From IMG/VR virus record IMGVR_UViG_3300018423_000017, positions 1 through 42,754 of that record: 42,754 nt of DNA; one strand, given 5' to 3'. The notes beneath the pieces are model-generated. The model did no database searches. It was not told where the DNA came from and worked only from the letters and a program-made list of their open reading frames with translations. Numbering within the stretch: position 1 is the first letter of the stretch; each line of letters opens with the position of its first letter. Positions 13,983 to 24,000 of the stretch are shown here, piece by piece. The position numbers and the translations under genes are program-made. The DNA is from a virus.

Positions 13983-14339
13983 ATGGCTATAGTAAATCAA
14001 AGACTTACAACAACACAACTAGATATTTTAACTGTTCCGGCAGGTAAATCATATGCAGTAACAAACATTATGGTTTGTAATTCTTACGATCCAGATGCAG
14101 TAGATGCTGCTAGTCATGATGCAAAGTTTGATTTACACCTAATACCAAGCGGAACATCGCTAAGTCAAACAAGAACCATAGTTGTAAATCAATTAACTTT
14201 ACCAGCAGGTGAAACATTTACTTTTGATAGCGAACGTATAGTTCTAGAAGCAGGAGATATAATTGCATTTATAGCAGAACCGGATGTAGGAAGTTCTAAT
14301 ACTGATTTGGCTGCTACAGTAAGTTATTTGGAAGTTTAA
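13983..14339 (+). CDS. Small beta-protein of the fibre cluster (copy 1 of 3)
   Basis: The 118-residue protein is an all-beta domain: DILTVPAGKSYAVTNIMVCN, then LPAGETFTFDSERIVLEAGD, then IIAFIAEPDVG. The pattern (VPAG, a strand ending in N, LPAG, a strand with GD/GE, a closing strand) also fits the proteins at 23271 and 38096, each lying right after or between large fibre genes. No motif identifies a function; an adaptor, decoration or fibre-capping domain is possible. Its stop overlaps the next start (TAATG), so the two are probably co-translated. Confidence 0.7.
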   Translation: MAIVNQRLTTTQLDILTVPAGKSYAVTNIMVCNSYDPDAVDAASHDAKFDLHLIPSGTSLSQTRTIVVNQLTLPAGETFTFDSERIVLEAGDIIAFIAEPDVGSSNTDLAATVSYLEV

Positions 14340-15142
14340 TGAGACTAATAAAAGGACAAAATACAAACTTACGAAACATCTACGGTAAAGGTGTTAAGTA
14401 TGATGTCAATGACGAAGTTATTGTTGACAGTACTAACGTAATGCTTGTTCCTAAGGGAACAGAGAACCAACGTCCTGATAATCCTACCAACGGACATATG
14501 CGTTATAACACAGACGATAATGAGTTTGAATTTTATCAAAATAGTGCCTGGCGCAAAGTTAGATACAAAGAGCCTAGAACTATTGTACAACAAAACTTAG
14601 GTTCTGGTGATGCAGTAGAAACTATTTTTGGTCCATTAGATAATGGCGATACAGATTACCCAGATCCTCAAAACAGCGGAGGATCAACAGACATACTTGT
14701 ATTTGTAGAAAATGTCTTTCAAATATATGGTACAAATTATACTCTTACACAAAATCCTGGAAATAGATTAGAAGTAACAAGCATTGTAAGCGTTGGAGCT
14801 ACAACAGTTATAGAAGTATCAGGTACACATGGTTTAACGACAGGTGACCAAGTATACATTAGTGGAATAGAATCAGATATTGATGATGATTTAGAAAACC
14901 TAAACACAGATGATAGTTCTTCTCCAGGAAGTCACGGTGTTGTTAGTGCTCCAAGTGCAACACGTTTAGAAATAGCTGTTGATACTACTGGTGCTAACAT
15001 AGGTAACTATGTCAGCGGAACAGGTTTTATATTAAAAGTTGGCACAAGCACAGGCCCATATGTTCCAGGATGGTATTTGTCGTTTACATCTGCTGTAGAC
15101 TTAGACAAACCTGTTACAGTGCTACATAATTTCAACAAATAA
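14339..15142 (+). CDS. Tail protein with fibre N-cap motif and FCCH-like module
   Basis: The protein has 267 residues. Residues about 38-75 carry the widespread tail-fibre motif (LVPKGTENQRPDNPTNGHMR, then YNT.DNEFEFYQNSAWR), which recurs near the N-termini of the adhesin genes at 39384, 40275 and 42201. Residues about 146-235 form a beta module (TSIVSVGATTVIEVSGTHGL, then TTGDQVYISGIE) resembling the FCCH-type domain that phage proteins share. The same module recurs near the C-terminus of the next gene with most residues conserved but many silent changes. It is translationally coupled to the upstream small beta-protein by TAATG. It is a structural tail component; the exact position is unknown. 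Confidence 0.7.
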   Translation: MRLIKGQNTNLRNIYGKGVKYDVNDEVIVDSTNVMLVPKGTENQRPDNPTNGHMRYNTDDNEFEFYQNSAWRKVRYKEPRTIVQQNLGSGDAVETIFGPLDNGDTDYPDPQNSGGSTDILVFVENVFQIYGTNYTLTQNPGNRLEVTSIVSVGATTVIEVSGTHGLTTGDQVYISGIESDIDDDLENLNTDDSSSPGSHGVVSAPSATRLEIAVDTTGANIGNYVSGTGFILKVGTSTGPYVPGWYLSFTSAVDLDKPVTVLHNFNK

Positions 15143-15145
15143 TAC

Positions 15146-15153
15146 TATAAATA
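15146..15153 (+). promoter_or_regulatory. Perfect late promoter TATAAATA(CT) for the first large fibre
   Basis: TATAAATACT lies 20 bases before the GTG start at 15174, with AAGGAGATAT in between. The leader is short and unstructured, unlike those at 12407 and 19105. Confidence 0.75.
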
Positions 15154-15173
15154 CTGTGTCAAGGAGATATTAA

Positions 15174-18100
15174 GTGGCACAAGTAGGTAGAATTTCAGGT
15201 CCATTGCTATTTGCAAATTTAGAGCGTAACGGCATTGACCTTGCCTTTAGGAATACATTAAGCGACACACAACTTTTATATTTAAATGTAAACAACGGAA
15301 TCATTGGTGTTAATAAAGCTAATCCTGGAAATCAGCTAGATATTAGTGGCACTACAAAAACAACAAATTTAATTGCAGAAACAAATGCTCAGATAGCTGA
15401 CTTTGATATCAGTACAGGACAAATACAAAATTTGTCCGGAGATATTAATTTAAATGCAGCAAGTTCTATTAATTTAAGTAATTTTCAAACAGACAATGTA
15501 AAAATTACCGACAATACAATATCAACTTACAGATCAAATGCTAATATAGAATTAAAAACTAACGGAACTGGTACTATAGAATCTCTTTCTTCTGTAAATG
15601 TATACGGAGATATACATTCTACAGGAGATATAACAATGGACGGTAACATTGTTATAGGCGATGCTGCTGATGACTCTACATATCCTACAGATACAATTAC
15701 ACTTAATGCAGATATTGCAAGCGATATGTTACCTGATATTAATGTGACTTATGATATTGGATTGCCTAACAAACGTTTTATATTACTTGAAGCACAGTCA
15801 ATTAATGGAAATATTACAATTTCAGGAGGCATTGATGCCGCAGGAGCAGTATTAACAGAACGAGCAGGTAACATATTTTATGTTGCAGAAAATGGCGATG
15901 ATACTAATGTAGGAGATCATCCTAACGGTCCTTTCAAAACTTTGAAACATGCCCTGAGTGTTGCAGATGCAAGCATAGGCGGTCCAGTAACAATCTATGT
16001 TTATCCCGGCGGCTATGAAGAAGAGTTACCATTAGTCATTCCTACAAACACTAGTATAATTGGTTTAGATATGCGCAATACATTTATAAGACCAGAAAGT
16101 GCATATCAAAGTGAAGACGTATTTCATTTAAATGGCGAAACAACTATTCAAAACTTAACTGTTACAGATTTTTATTATGACAGTGTAGGAGACACCGGAT
16201 ATGCATTCCGCTTTGCACCTAATGCAGTTATTACATCTCGATCTCCATATGTACAAAACGTAACAGTTATAACAAAGGGTACAACAACAAGTGCAAGTGA
16301 CCCTAGAGGCTTTGCTAGTGGTGATGCAGGTAAAGGTGCATTAGTTGATGGCGGGGTAGTTCCTAGTGCAAGTGAAGAAGCAAGTATGCTCTTCCATAGT
16401 TGTACGTTTATTACTCCTGGTGTAGATGCAATTACAATGACTAACGGTGTTAGAGTAGAATGGTTAAACTCGTTTACCTACTTTGCTAACAGAGGATTAT
16501 ACGCTAAAAATGGAGTTACAGGTCATTTAAGTACAGATGGCTCAACAGTCAAGTACGGTGCAGAAATACGCTCTATTGGATCAGCAAACGTATACGGTAA
16601 CTATGGTGCTGTAGCAGATGGTGCAGATTGTTTAATGTATCTAATACAACACAACTTTGCTTACATTGGCGTAGGAAAATATGTTGACAATGATCCTAGC
16701 AGAGTTATACAAAGCCAAGAAGCTACAGAACTTAATAGTGGTAAAATATATTATCAATCAATTGATCATTTGGGTAACTTTAGGGTAGGTGACGACTTTA
16801 CTATTAATCAGGAAACTGGCGAAACAACATTAAATTTAACTGAAGCTGATATCGATTCTTTAAACGGTTTAACAATAACTACAAATAATCAAACTACCTA
16901 TATAGATGGTGAAAGAGTTCAAACCGGAAATATTAGACTTTCAGGAAATACGATTTCAAGTTTAGCAGGCGCAATTAATATTAGTGCAGCAAGTGGTAAT
17001 ATAAATTATCTAGATGACACATCTATAAGTAAAAATTTAGATGTTAGTGGCAATTTAAGCGTCGGCGGCGCATTGATAACTCTAGGAGATCAGCCTACAG
17101 ATACAATTAATTTTGAAACAGAATTTACACAAAATATTGTTCCTGATATTAGTGGTTTATATAACTTAGGATCTTCTTCTAAGACATGGAAAAACATATG
17201 GCTATCTCAAGCGCAGATATCAGATATAAAAATACAAGATAATTTTATAACTACATCAGCATCTAATGCTGATTTAGAACTTAGGGCAAATAGCACTGGT
17301 AAAATTTATATTCCTAATAATAATGTTAATTTTTTAAATGCATTGACAGTTAACGGCGATACTAGTTTAAAAAATACAACTATTACAGGAACATTTACTC
17401 CTATTGGCGATTTAGATTTTACAGGAAATTTTTCTACAACTAATCTCAATATTAGTGAAACATTAAATGTTAATCAAGTTGTAAATCTAGAATCAATAAA
17501 GATAGATGACAATTACATTACAACAACAGTAAGTAATGCAGATTTAGAATTTAGAGCAGCTGGAAGCGGTATAGTATTAGTTCCTAACAACAATGTAGAA
17601 ATAGATCAAAATTTAACAACCACAAATATAAACACATATGATTTAACTACAAATCAAAATATAACTAGTGTAGAATTGTACGCAAGCAATAATTTACACA
17701 TTAGAGACAACTATATAGAAACCACTGAGTCTAACAGCAACTTAGAACTAAGAGCAAATGGAACAGGTAAAGTTTTTATACCTAACCAAGTTTTAATAGA
17801 TAATAATCTTAGTGTGCTTAACAATCTTACCTTTATAGGAGATTTAGGCGCAGATGATATACTCGGTGTAACCAATGTTAACGGTGATCAATTTTATGCT
17901 GAAATATTACAAACAGACGATCAAATTAGAATTTGGGATAATAACATTGCTACTGTTGTTTCAAATGCAAATTTAGAACTTAGAGCAAATGGTACTGGTG
18001 CTGTTTTATTAGAACAACTACAATTTAATGATGGTACAATAATAACAGGAAACTTAGATAGTTCCGATGTTGATTTAAATTTAACAGCAGATAATATAAA

Positions 18101-19082
18101 CATTACATCCACAGCATCTTTACAAATACCTGTAGGAGACACTTCAGAAAGAGATACTAAATTAGGTGATTTGAGATTTAATTCTGATGATAATGTTTTT
18201 GAGGGTTATAACGGAACGTCATTTACTGGTTTTGGCGGTGTTTACTCAGATGATAGATTAACAAGTGTAACCGTAGATGCATTTTCTAACAACATTAGAA
18301 TGATTGTTGGCGGAGGTTACAGTCCTTTAGATTCTACTGATTTAAGAGTAGAAATCACTGACAAACTTGTAGCAAATAGAATTGATGTTGATGATATACG
18401 AATTAACAGTAATGTAATCACAACAACATTAAGCAACAGTAATTTAGAATTTGTTACTAATGGCACAGGTGACTTAGTAATAGATGATGTAAGTTTTGAA
18501 AATAATTTAATAAAAAACAATGCAACTTCAGGAACAAGTTTATTAATAGGAAACACTGGACAAGGTAAAGTTAAGTTTGACGGCACATATGGTGTAGTTG
18601 TACCATACGGTGAAACTAAAGACCAACCTATTTATTCTGGTAGATTAAACATTACAAGCATTGTTAGCGTAGGGTCTACGACGGTTATTGAAGTAGCCAG
18701 TGCGCATGGATTGACAACTGGTGATCAAGTTTATATAAGCGGTGTTGAAAGTGCGCCTGATGATGCATTAGAAAATCTTAACACAGATGATAGTACATCT
18801 CCAGGAAGCCATGGTGTTGTTAGTGCGCCTACTACAACAAGATTGGAAATTGCTGTTGATACTTCGGGCGCAGTAATAGGTAATTATGTTGCTGGTACAG
18901 GTTATGTGTTAGGTAGAAATTCTGTCAATCCGCCAGTTGGTGACACAAGATGGAATACAGAAACAAGAATATTAGAGACTTGGGACGGTGATGTGTACAT
19001 TGCATCTGCAGGTGTGTTTACTGCTATTACTCAGTCCGAATTTGACGACTTACTTTTAGAATATACTCTAGCACTAGGGTAA
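15174..19082 (+). CDS. Large tail fibre with beta-helix and shaft repeats (paralogue 1)
   Basis: The 1302-residue protein starts at GTG (AQVGRISGPLLFANLERNGI), preceded by AAGGAG. Residues about 232-510 form a pectin-lyase-like right-handed beta-helix of DUF1565 type: GNIFYVAENGDDTNVGDHPN, then GPFKTLKHAL and a series of short V/I-rich turns ending YGNYGAVADG. Around it and downstream are six copies of a shaft repeat with the core D-N-x-I-x-T-T-x-S-N-x-x-L-E-L-R-A-N-G-T-G, spaced roughly 65-130 residues. Near 980-1000 the fibre motif LPVGDTSERDTKLGDLRFNS appears. Residues about 1158-1245 are an FCCH-like module shared with the preceding gene. It is a probable trimeric fibre or tailspike-like protein. 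No glycosidase active site is evident, so binding rather than cleavage is the safer reading. Confidence 0.85.
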   Translation: MAQVGRISGPLLFANLERNGIDLAFRNTLSDTQLLYLNVNNGIIGVNKANPGNQLDISGTTKTTNLIAETNAQIADFDISTGQIQNLSGDINLNAASSINLSNFQTDNVKITDNTISTYRSNANIELKTNGTGTIESLSSVNVYGDIHSTGDITMDGNIVIGDAADDSTYPTDTITLNADIASDMLPDINVTYDIGLPNKRFILLEAQSINGNITISGGIDAAGAVLTERAGNIFYVAENGDDTNVGDHPNGPFKTLKHALSVADASIGGPVTIYVYPGGYEEELPLVIPTNTSIIGLDMRNTFIRPESAYQSEDVFHLNGETTIQNLTVTDFYYDSVGDTGYAFRFAPNAVITSRSPYVQNVTVITKGTTTSASDPRGFASGDAGKGALVDGGVVPSASEEASMLFHSCTFITPGVDAITMTNGVRVEWLNSFTYFANRGLYAKNGVTGHLSTDGSTVKYGAEIRSIGSANVYGNYGAVADGADCLMYLIQHNFAYIGVGKYVDNDPSRVIQSQEATELNSGKIYYQSIDHLGNFRVGDDFTINQETGETTLNLTEADIDSLNGLTITTNNQTTYIDGERVQTGNIRLSGNTISSLAGAINISAASGNINYLDDTSISKNLDVSGNLSVGGALITLGDQPTDTINFETEFTQNIVPDISGLYNLGSSSKTWKNIWLSQAQISDIKIQDNFITTSASNADLELRANSTGKIYIPNNNVNFLNALTVNGDTSLKNTTITGTFTPIGDLDFTGNFSTTNLNISETLNVNQVVNLESIKIDDNYITTTVSNADLEFRAAGSGIVLVPNNNVEIDQNLTTTNINTYDLTTNQNITSVELYASNNLHIRDNYIETTESNSNLELRANGTGKVFIPNQVLIDNNLSVLNNLTFIGDLGADDILGVTNVNGDQFYAEILQTDDQIRIWDNNIATVVSNANLELRANGTGAVLLEQLQFNDGTIITGNLDSSDVDLNLTADNINITSTASLQIPVGDTSERDTKLGDLRFNSDDNVFEGYNGTSFTGFGGVYSDDRLTSVTVDAFSNNIRMIVGGGYSPLDSTDLRVEITDKLVANRIDVDDIRINSNVITTTLSNSNLEFVTNGTGDLVIDDVSFENNLIKNNATSGTSLLIGNTGQGKVKFDGTYGVVVPYGETKDQPIYSGRLNITSIVSVGSTTVIEVASAHGLTTGDQVYISGVESAPDDALENLNTDDSTSPGSHGVVSAPTTTRLEIAVDTSGAVIGNYVAGTGYVLGRNSVNPPVGDTRWNTETRILETWDGDVYIASAGVFTAITQSEFDDLLLEYTLALG

Positions 19083-19104
19083 CAAGCACTTATTTTCTTA
19101 ATCC

Positions 19105-19216
19105 GATAAATACTATTAATGCTACAAAGGACGACCAATCCGTAGCAGGACGAACTGTGGTCAACCCGCAATGTAAGGTGGTTGGAGGGACAGGATCCCC
19201 GTATTGAGGAGAAGAG
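19105..19216 (+). promoter_or_regulatory. Late promoter GATAAATACT with structured leader
   Basis: GATAAATACT (19105-19114) is followed by a leader of about 100 bases, richer in G and C than the genes around it. TGCTAC (19120-19125) pairs with GTAGCA (19142-19147), with GGA/TCC stacked inside. CGACC/GGTC can form an alternative pairing. GAGGAGAAGAG precedes the ATG at 19217. It is the third leader of this kind in the window. Confidence 0.6.
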
Positions 19217-22200
19217 ATGGCTGTTGGTCGTATATCAGGTCCGCTCTTAAAGTCTAACTTGATCCGTAATGGGATTGATTTAGCCTTTGAGACAGACTTA
19301 CTGTATCTAGATGTTAATAATCAGCGCATCGGCATAAAAAGAAGCGCACCTCAATACGAATTAGACATAAACGGTACTACACGCACAACTAATTTAATTG
19401 TTGATACAGAAGCAGATATTGCTGATATTAACATAGTTGGCAACACTATAAGTACTACAAATCCGTACTTAAACTTAGGTACACTTGATACCGTAGTTTA
19501 TCAAAACAAAGCACGTATTGATAGCATTGATATCGAAGGCAATGTTATTAGTACTAATAATTCTAATGCAAATCTAGAATTCCGTCCAAACGGCACTGGC
19601 ACTGTAGAAGTGTTTAGTAATATGAATGTTGATGGAAACATACATGCAACAGGAAATATAACTGCTGACGGCAATATTACTTTAGGTGACGCAGATACAG
19701 ATAGTATTACTATTAATGCAGAAATTGCAAGTGATATTATCCCAGACTTACATCAAACATATACATTAGGTAGTCCATCTAAAAAATGGAAAGATGTATG
19801 GGTAAATCAAATTACAACAGATTCTTTAACAGTAGGCGATCTTACTGTAGACGGAATTGATCTAATACTTAGACAAGGAAACATATATTATGTTGCTGAA
19901 AATGGCAGCGATACTGCAAGTGGTGATCACCCACAAGATCCCTTTGCTAGTATAAAACATGCATTGAGTCAATCAACTGCCGGCGATCTTGTATATGTTT
20001 ATCCTGGAATATACACAGAAGAATTTCCTTTAACTGTTCCAGTTGGTGTAACACTTAAAGGTACAGGTTTAAGAGCTGTAACAATCCAACCAACAACAGA
20101 TACACGATATAATGACGCAATCATTGTTAACGGAGAAAGTACTGTTGAAGATTTAATGTTAACAGGATTTTATAGTGGTAAAAAATTATATGAAGTAACA
20201 CAAATTGACAACAGCACCACAATTAGAATCAATGTAGGCACTGCACCGTTTGCTCATACATATGTAAGTGGTGGTACTATAAATGCAGACGATAGTACAT
20301 CGTTGATTGCAAATGTAACAAATGCTGTTTATGATCACACAACAGGCGAAATTGTAATTACTACAGATGTTGCCCATGATACTTACGTTGGTGCAAACTT
20401 ATATTTTGGTGGACTAGTTTTTAGTTGCAATGGAGGAAATAGAACATTTCCTGATAACGGTTACGGTTTTCGATTCGCTACAGATTTTGAAGTAACAACT
20501 CGTTCTCCTTACATCAGAAACGTAACAGTAATTACAAATGGTAGCACAACAACCGCAGATGATCCTAGAGGTTACTTGTCAGGCGATGCAGGTAAAGGAG
20601 CATACATTGACGGGGCATATGCAACAGCAAATTCTAAAGAAGCAAGTATGTTGTTCCATAGTGCAACATTTATTACTCCAGGTGTAGAATGTATTACAGC
20701 AACAAACGGAGTTAGAGTAGAATGGTTAAACTCATTTACATATTTTGCAGAAAAGTCTGTTTATGCATTTGATAGCAACGACGGATTAGCTGGAGATGGT
20801 AAAACCCGTATAAGATTAAGCGGCATAAGCGGCCCGGGATTTGCTGCATCAGACACAGTAACATTTACTTCAACAGACGCTTCTACTGTTGTAAACATAA
20901 CTGTAGAAAGTGTAGAAGATTCCGACATACTAATAGTAGACGGAAAGAATGTAGATCTACTAGACTTTGACACAACTCCAGCAAGTATATCTAATGGTAG
21001 TGGAACAACTGCAACAACAATAGAGTTTGTAGATGTAAGAGATTTTGGTGCAGAGATACGCATGATAGGTTCTGCTTCAGTTTACGGTAACTATGGATTA
21101 TATGGTGACGGCCCTGGTGTAATTGTTTATGCAATAGGACAAAATTTAGCATATATTGGAAATGGCAAAGAAGTTACTAATGATGCAGAAAGCGTTGATC
21201 AAACCAAAGAAGTTACAGAATTAAATGATGCAAAAATAAGATATAATTCTGTTGATCACAAAGGTGATTTTAGAGTTGGAGACCTTTTTTATGTAAATCA
21301 AGAAGATGGAACAGTTAGTTTTGTTGCTAGTGCATTAAACATTGATCTAACATCTGGGGCAACATTTACAACAGGATCTAGCACAACATTTATAAATGGT
21401 GAAAGAATTGACACCGGCAATTTAAGAATAAGCGGAAATACAGTATCTAGTACATCTGGCGATATAAACTTTGATGCAACAAGTGATCAAATTAATTTAC
21501 AAAATAATGTTAGCGTAACAGGAAATTTAGATGTAACAGGCGATGTAAGTATAGGTGGTAACATTACCATTGGCGATGAAGCATCAGATAGCTTACAAAT
21601 TATTGCCGGTATAAACAGTAATCTAATACCAGCAACCACAAGCACATACTCTTTAGGTATATCAACTAACACATGGTCAAATCTTTTTGTTGACCAAGTT
21701 AATGTAGACAATATAAAAATAGATACAAATTATATAACAACTACAGAATCTAATAGCGATTTAGAATTACGGGCAAATGGTACAGGTGAAGTACTTGTAC
21801 CAACAAACGATGTACAAATAGATAATAATTTAAATGTTGATGGAACAACAACCTTATCAGATACTACTATCAACGGAACATTTACACTTGTAGGAGATAT
21901 TAACCAAACAGGTGATACTAATGTAACAGGAAATGTTACTGTAACACAAGATATAGACGTTGCAGGTGCAGCACAATTTGAAGATATTTTAATAAATGAC
22001 AATTATATAACAACAACATCTTCAAATGCAAATTTAGAATTAAGAGCAAGCGGCTCTGGTGTAATTAAAGTTCCAAGCAATAATGTTACATTTAGTCAAG
22101 ACTTAACTGTAGGGCAAAACATTTCTGTTGTAAATGTTACTGCAAGCAACACAGTTACTTCTAATAATTTTAATATAAGCGATATTAAAATAGACGACAA

Positions 22201-23266
22201 CTATATCGAAACAACAGTATCAAATGCTGATTTAGAATTACGAGCAAATGGTACAGGTAAAGTTTACATCCCAAACAACGATGTTTTGATTGATAATAAC
22301 TTAACTGTTAACGGAAATGTTACAGTAGGTAATGATTTGACAATATCTGGAGACTTTACAGCAGACGATATCACACTTACAGGCACTGCTACTGCAAACG
22401 AGTTTAATACTGGCGATATAAAGATATTCCAAAATGTGATTACTACAACAAATAGTAATTCTAACTTAGAATTGAGATCAAATGGTACAGGGTATATTAG
22501 TGCTGAAGATTTTGTAATACAAGAAAACGATATTTCAACTTCTGGAGATATGATATTATCTCCAGGCAGTGAGCATGTAATCATAAACTCAACTGGTGCA
22601 TTAAAACTGCCGGTAGGTACAGAAGCACAAAGACCAACAGCAGTATCAGGGCAAATTAGATTTAATAGCGATCTTAATATATTTGAAGGGTATAATGGTA
22701 CTACTTGGATACAACTAAGCGGAGTAATTGATTCTGACAGAGACACCAGTGTAACCGCAGAATTAACACCGGGTGCTAACGATAATGTTATTAGATTTAC
22801 AGTAAACAATCAGGTAATTGCAGATGTTAATTCCACTAGATTAAGAGCAAACAAAATTATAGTAGATGACATAAGCATCGATGGCAATGTGATAAGTACA
22901 CATACAGCTAATACAGATCTTGAGCTAACAGCAAACGGAACTGGTGATGTTATTATTGAAAACTTTGCGTTTAGCAATAATACAATTACAAATAGTGTAG
23001 CAGATAGTGTAACAACTTTCCAAAACACTAACAACGGATATGTTAAGTTTGCTGGAACGTATGGAATGGTTATTCCGGTCGGTACAGATGCAAATAGACC
23101 TGGATTAGCATATACTGAAACAGGGCAAATGCGCTGGAATACTACGTCTGCAAGGACAGAAATTTGGGACGGTCAGAACTGGGTGTCTGTTGCAGGTACA
23201 AACACTGGTATTTCTCGTGCAGAAGCTGAAGAATTAGCACTAGGAATAGTATTAACATTGGGATAA
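19217..23266 (+). CDS. Large tail fibre with beta-helix and shaft repeats (paralogue 2)
   Basis: This 1349-residue paralogue of the preceding fibre has the same N-terminus (VGRISGPLL, then RNGIDLAFE), the same beta-helix entry (GNIYYVAENGSDTASGDHPQ at about 219-238) and six copies of the SN-x-x-LELRANGTG shaft repeat. It differs by two insertions in the beta-helix: one of about 85 residues (about 320-405, YEVTQIDNSTTIRINVGTAP) and one of about 90 (about 520-610, KTRIRLSGISGPGFAASDTV), both beta-rich. It lacks the C-terminal FCCH-like module and instead ends with a second fibre motif (IPVGTDANRPGLAYTETGQM, then RWNT) and a helical tail. Two different fibres of one architecture suggest a heteromeric fibre or alternative receptor specificities. 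It has its own late promoter and structured leader. Confidence 0.85.
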   Translation: MAVGRISGPLLKSNLIRNGIDLAFETDLLYLDVNNQRIGIKRSAPQYELDINGTTRTTNLIVDTEADIADINIVGNTISTTNPYLNLGTLDTVVYQNKARIDSIDIEGNVISTNNSNANLEFRPNGTGTVEVFSNMNVDGNIHATGNITADGNITLGDADTDSITINAEIASDIIPDLHQTYTLGSPSKKWKDVWVNQITTDSLTVGDLTVDGIDLILRQGNIYYVAENGSDTASGDHPQDPFASIKHALSQSTAGDLVYVYPGIYTEEFPLTVPVGVTLKGTGLRAVTIQPTTDTRYNDAIIVNGESTVEDLMLTGFYSGKKLYEVTQIDNSTTIRINVGTAPFAHTYVSGGTINADDSTSLIANVTNAVYDHTTGEIVITTDVAHDTYVGANLYFGGLVFSCNGGNRTFPDNGYGFRFATDFEVTTRSPYIRNVTVITNGSTTTADDPRGYLSGDAGKGAYIDGAYATANSKEASMLFHSATFITPGVECITATNGVRVEWLNSFTYFAEKSVYAFDSNDGLAGDGKTRIRLSGISGPGFAASDTVTFTSTDASTVVNITVESVEDSDILIVDGKNVDLLDFDTTPASISNGSGTTATTIEFVDVRDFGAEIRMIGSASVYGNYGLYGDGPGVIVYAIGQNLAYIGNGKEVTNDAESVDQTKEVTELNDAKIRYNSVDHKGDFRVGDLFYVNQEDGTVSFVASALNIDLTSGATFTTGSSTTFINGERIDTGNLRISGNTVSSTSGDINFDATSDQINLQNNVSVTGNLDVTGDVSIGGNITIGDEASDSLQIIAGINSNLIPATTSTYSLGISTNTWSNLFVDQVNVDNIKIDTNYITTTESNSDLELRANGTGEVLVPTNDVQIDNNLNVDGTTTLSDTTINGTFTLVGDINQTGDTNVTGNVTVTQDIDVAGAAQFEDILINDNYITTTSSNANLELRASGSGVIKVPSNNVTFSQDLTVGQNISVVNVTASNTVTSNNFNISDIKIDDNYIETTVSNADLELRANGTGKVYIPNNDVLIDNNLTVNGNVTVGNDLTISGDFTADDITLTGTATANEFNTGDIKIFQNVITTTNSNSNLELRSNGTGYISAEDFVIQENDISTSGDMILSPGSEHVIINSTGALKLPVGTEAQRPTAVSGQIRFNSDLNIFEGYNGTTWIQLSGVIDSDRDTSVTAELTPGANDNVIRFTVNNQVIADVNSTRLRANKIIVDDISIDGNVISTHTANTDLELTANGTGDVIIENFAFSNNTITNSVADSVTTFQNTNNGYVKFAGTYGMVIPVGTDANRPGLAYTETGQMRWNTTSARTEIWDGQNWVSVAGTNTGISRAEAEELALGIVLTLG

Positions 23267-23270
23267 AAAT

Positions 23271-23600
23271 ATGGCAACACTTTTTGAAAATAAGGTAATA
23301 AAAAATGTAGGTACAAAACCTGTTTTGATTCTAGAAACAGACGCATCTACAAGAAACACTGTGGTAGGACTAAGTTTAACTAACTTAACCTCAGAGTTTT
23401 GCTATTGCGATATTATATTAGAAGATAACACAAGTGTTGCAGGATATTATTTGAAAGATACAGTTTTACCAGCGAATACAAGTTTACGAGCAGTAAGCAC
23501 AGGTGAAAAATTAATTATTGCACCTAATAACAGATTGTTAGTTCGTTCTAGCGTGGACGACAGCATTGATGTTATTTTAAGTGTTGTTGAAATAACATAA
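23271..23600 (+). CDS. Small beta-protein of the fibre cluster (copy 2 of 3)
   Basis: This 109-residue all-beta protein (NTVVGLSLTNLTSEFCYCDI, then LPANTSLRAVSTGEKLIIAP and a closing strand DVILSVVEIT) begins four bases after the second large fibre. Strand order and motif spacing match the proteins at 13983 and 38096, though identity is low. The function is unknown; its constant position after a fibre gene suggests an accessory or capping role for that fibre. Confidence 0.65.
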   Translation: MATLFENKVIKNVGTKPVLILETDASTRNTVVGLSLTNLTSEFCYCDIILEDNTSVAGYYLKDTVLPANTSLRAVSTGEKLIIAPNNRLLVRSSVDDSIDVILSVVEIT

Positions 23601-23609
23601 GGAAGAAAG

Positions 23610-23990
23610 ATGACTTATTTTATAGGTAGTAATCCACAGGACGTTTTAAACGGAATCATAAAAAGATATTTTTACGGCCTACGTAGAAATGATGATGGAG
23701 AATTATTTCTTATAAGGGTTGATCAACTTCAAGGCGGTGCAGACGCTAGTGTTACTATAAACGAATTAGGAGACCCGGAAGAAAACTTTCCAGATTTTGA
23801 AGAAGGTATAGATTTCTTAGACGGAATAGATCAGGATCATAATATTGTATATGATAATTTAAGATACCAACAGCTTAGATGGGATGGAAGAAGTTTGTTA
23901 TATTATATAGAACCTGACACAGGCACATTTGTACAATTAATCAATGAAGGATATTCGTATCCTGAAAACATATCGTCGCCAGGATATTAA
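23610..23990 (+). CDS. Small virion-associated protein, unknown function
   Basis: The 126-residue, acidic, aromatic-rich protein starts MTYFIGSNPQDVLNGIIKRY followed by FYGLRRNDDGELFL, and contains DFEEGIDFLDGIDQDHNIVY and a RWDGRSLLYYIEPDTG strand pair. I recall similar small proteins among the tail-fibre genes of marine T4-like phages but know of no defined role. No enzyme motif or membrane segment is visible. The RBS is GGAAGAAAG. It is sandwiched between the small beta-protein and the first giant CBM-repeat protein in a tightly packed gene run. Confidence 0.65.
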   Translation: MTYFIGSNPQDVLNGIIKRYFYGLRRNDDGELFLIRVDQLQGGADASVTINELGDPEENFPDFEEGIDFLDGIDQDHNIVYDNLRYQQLRWDGRSLLYYIEPDTGTFVQLINEGYSYPENISSPGY

Positions 23991-24000
23991 GGAGCAGTAA

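Noticed and set aside
22264-22809. 181-codon minus-strand frame, and similar ones inside the fibre genes (17921, 29508, 37652, 39756)
   Set aside because: They lie wholly within long, well-supported plus-strand genes, have no conserved domain, and arise from repeated Thr/Asn/Gly-rich codons.
15500-23000. CRISPR-like or tandem DNA repeats in the fibre genes
   Set aside because: The repetition is at protein level (SN-x-x-LELRANGTG), with irregular spacing and diverged codons and no unique spacers.
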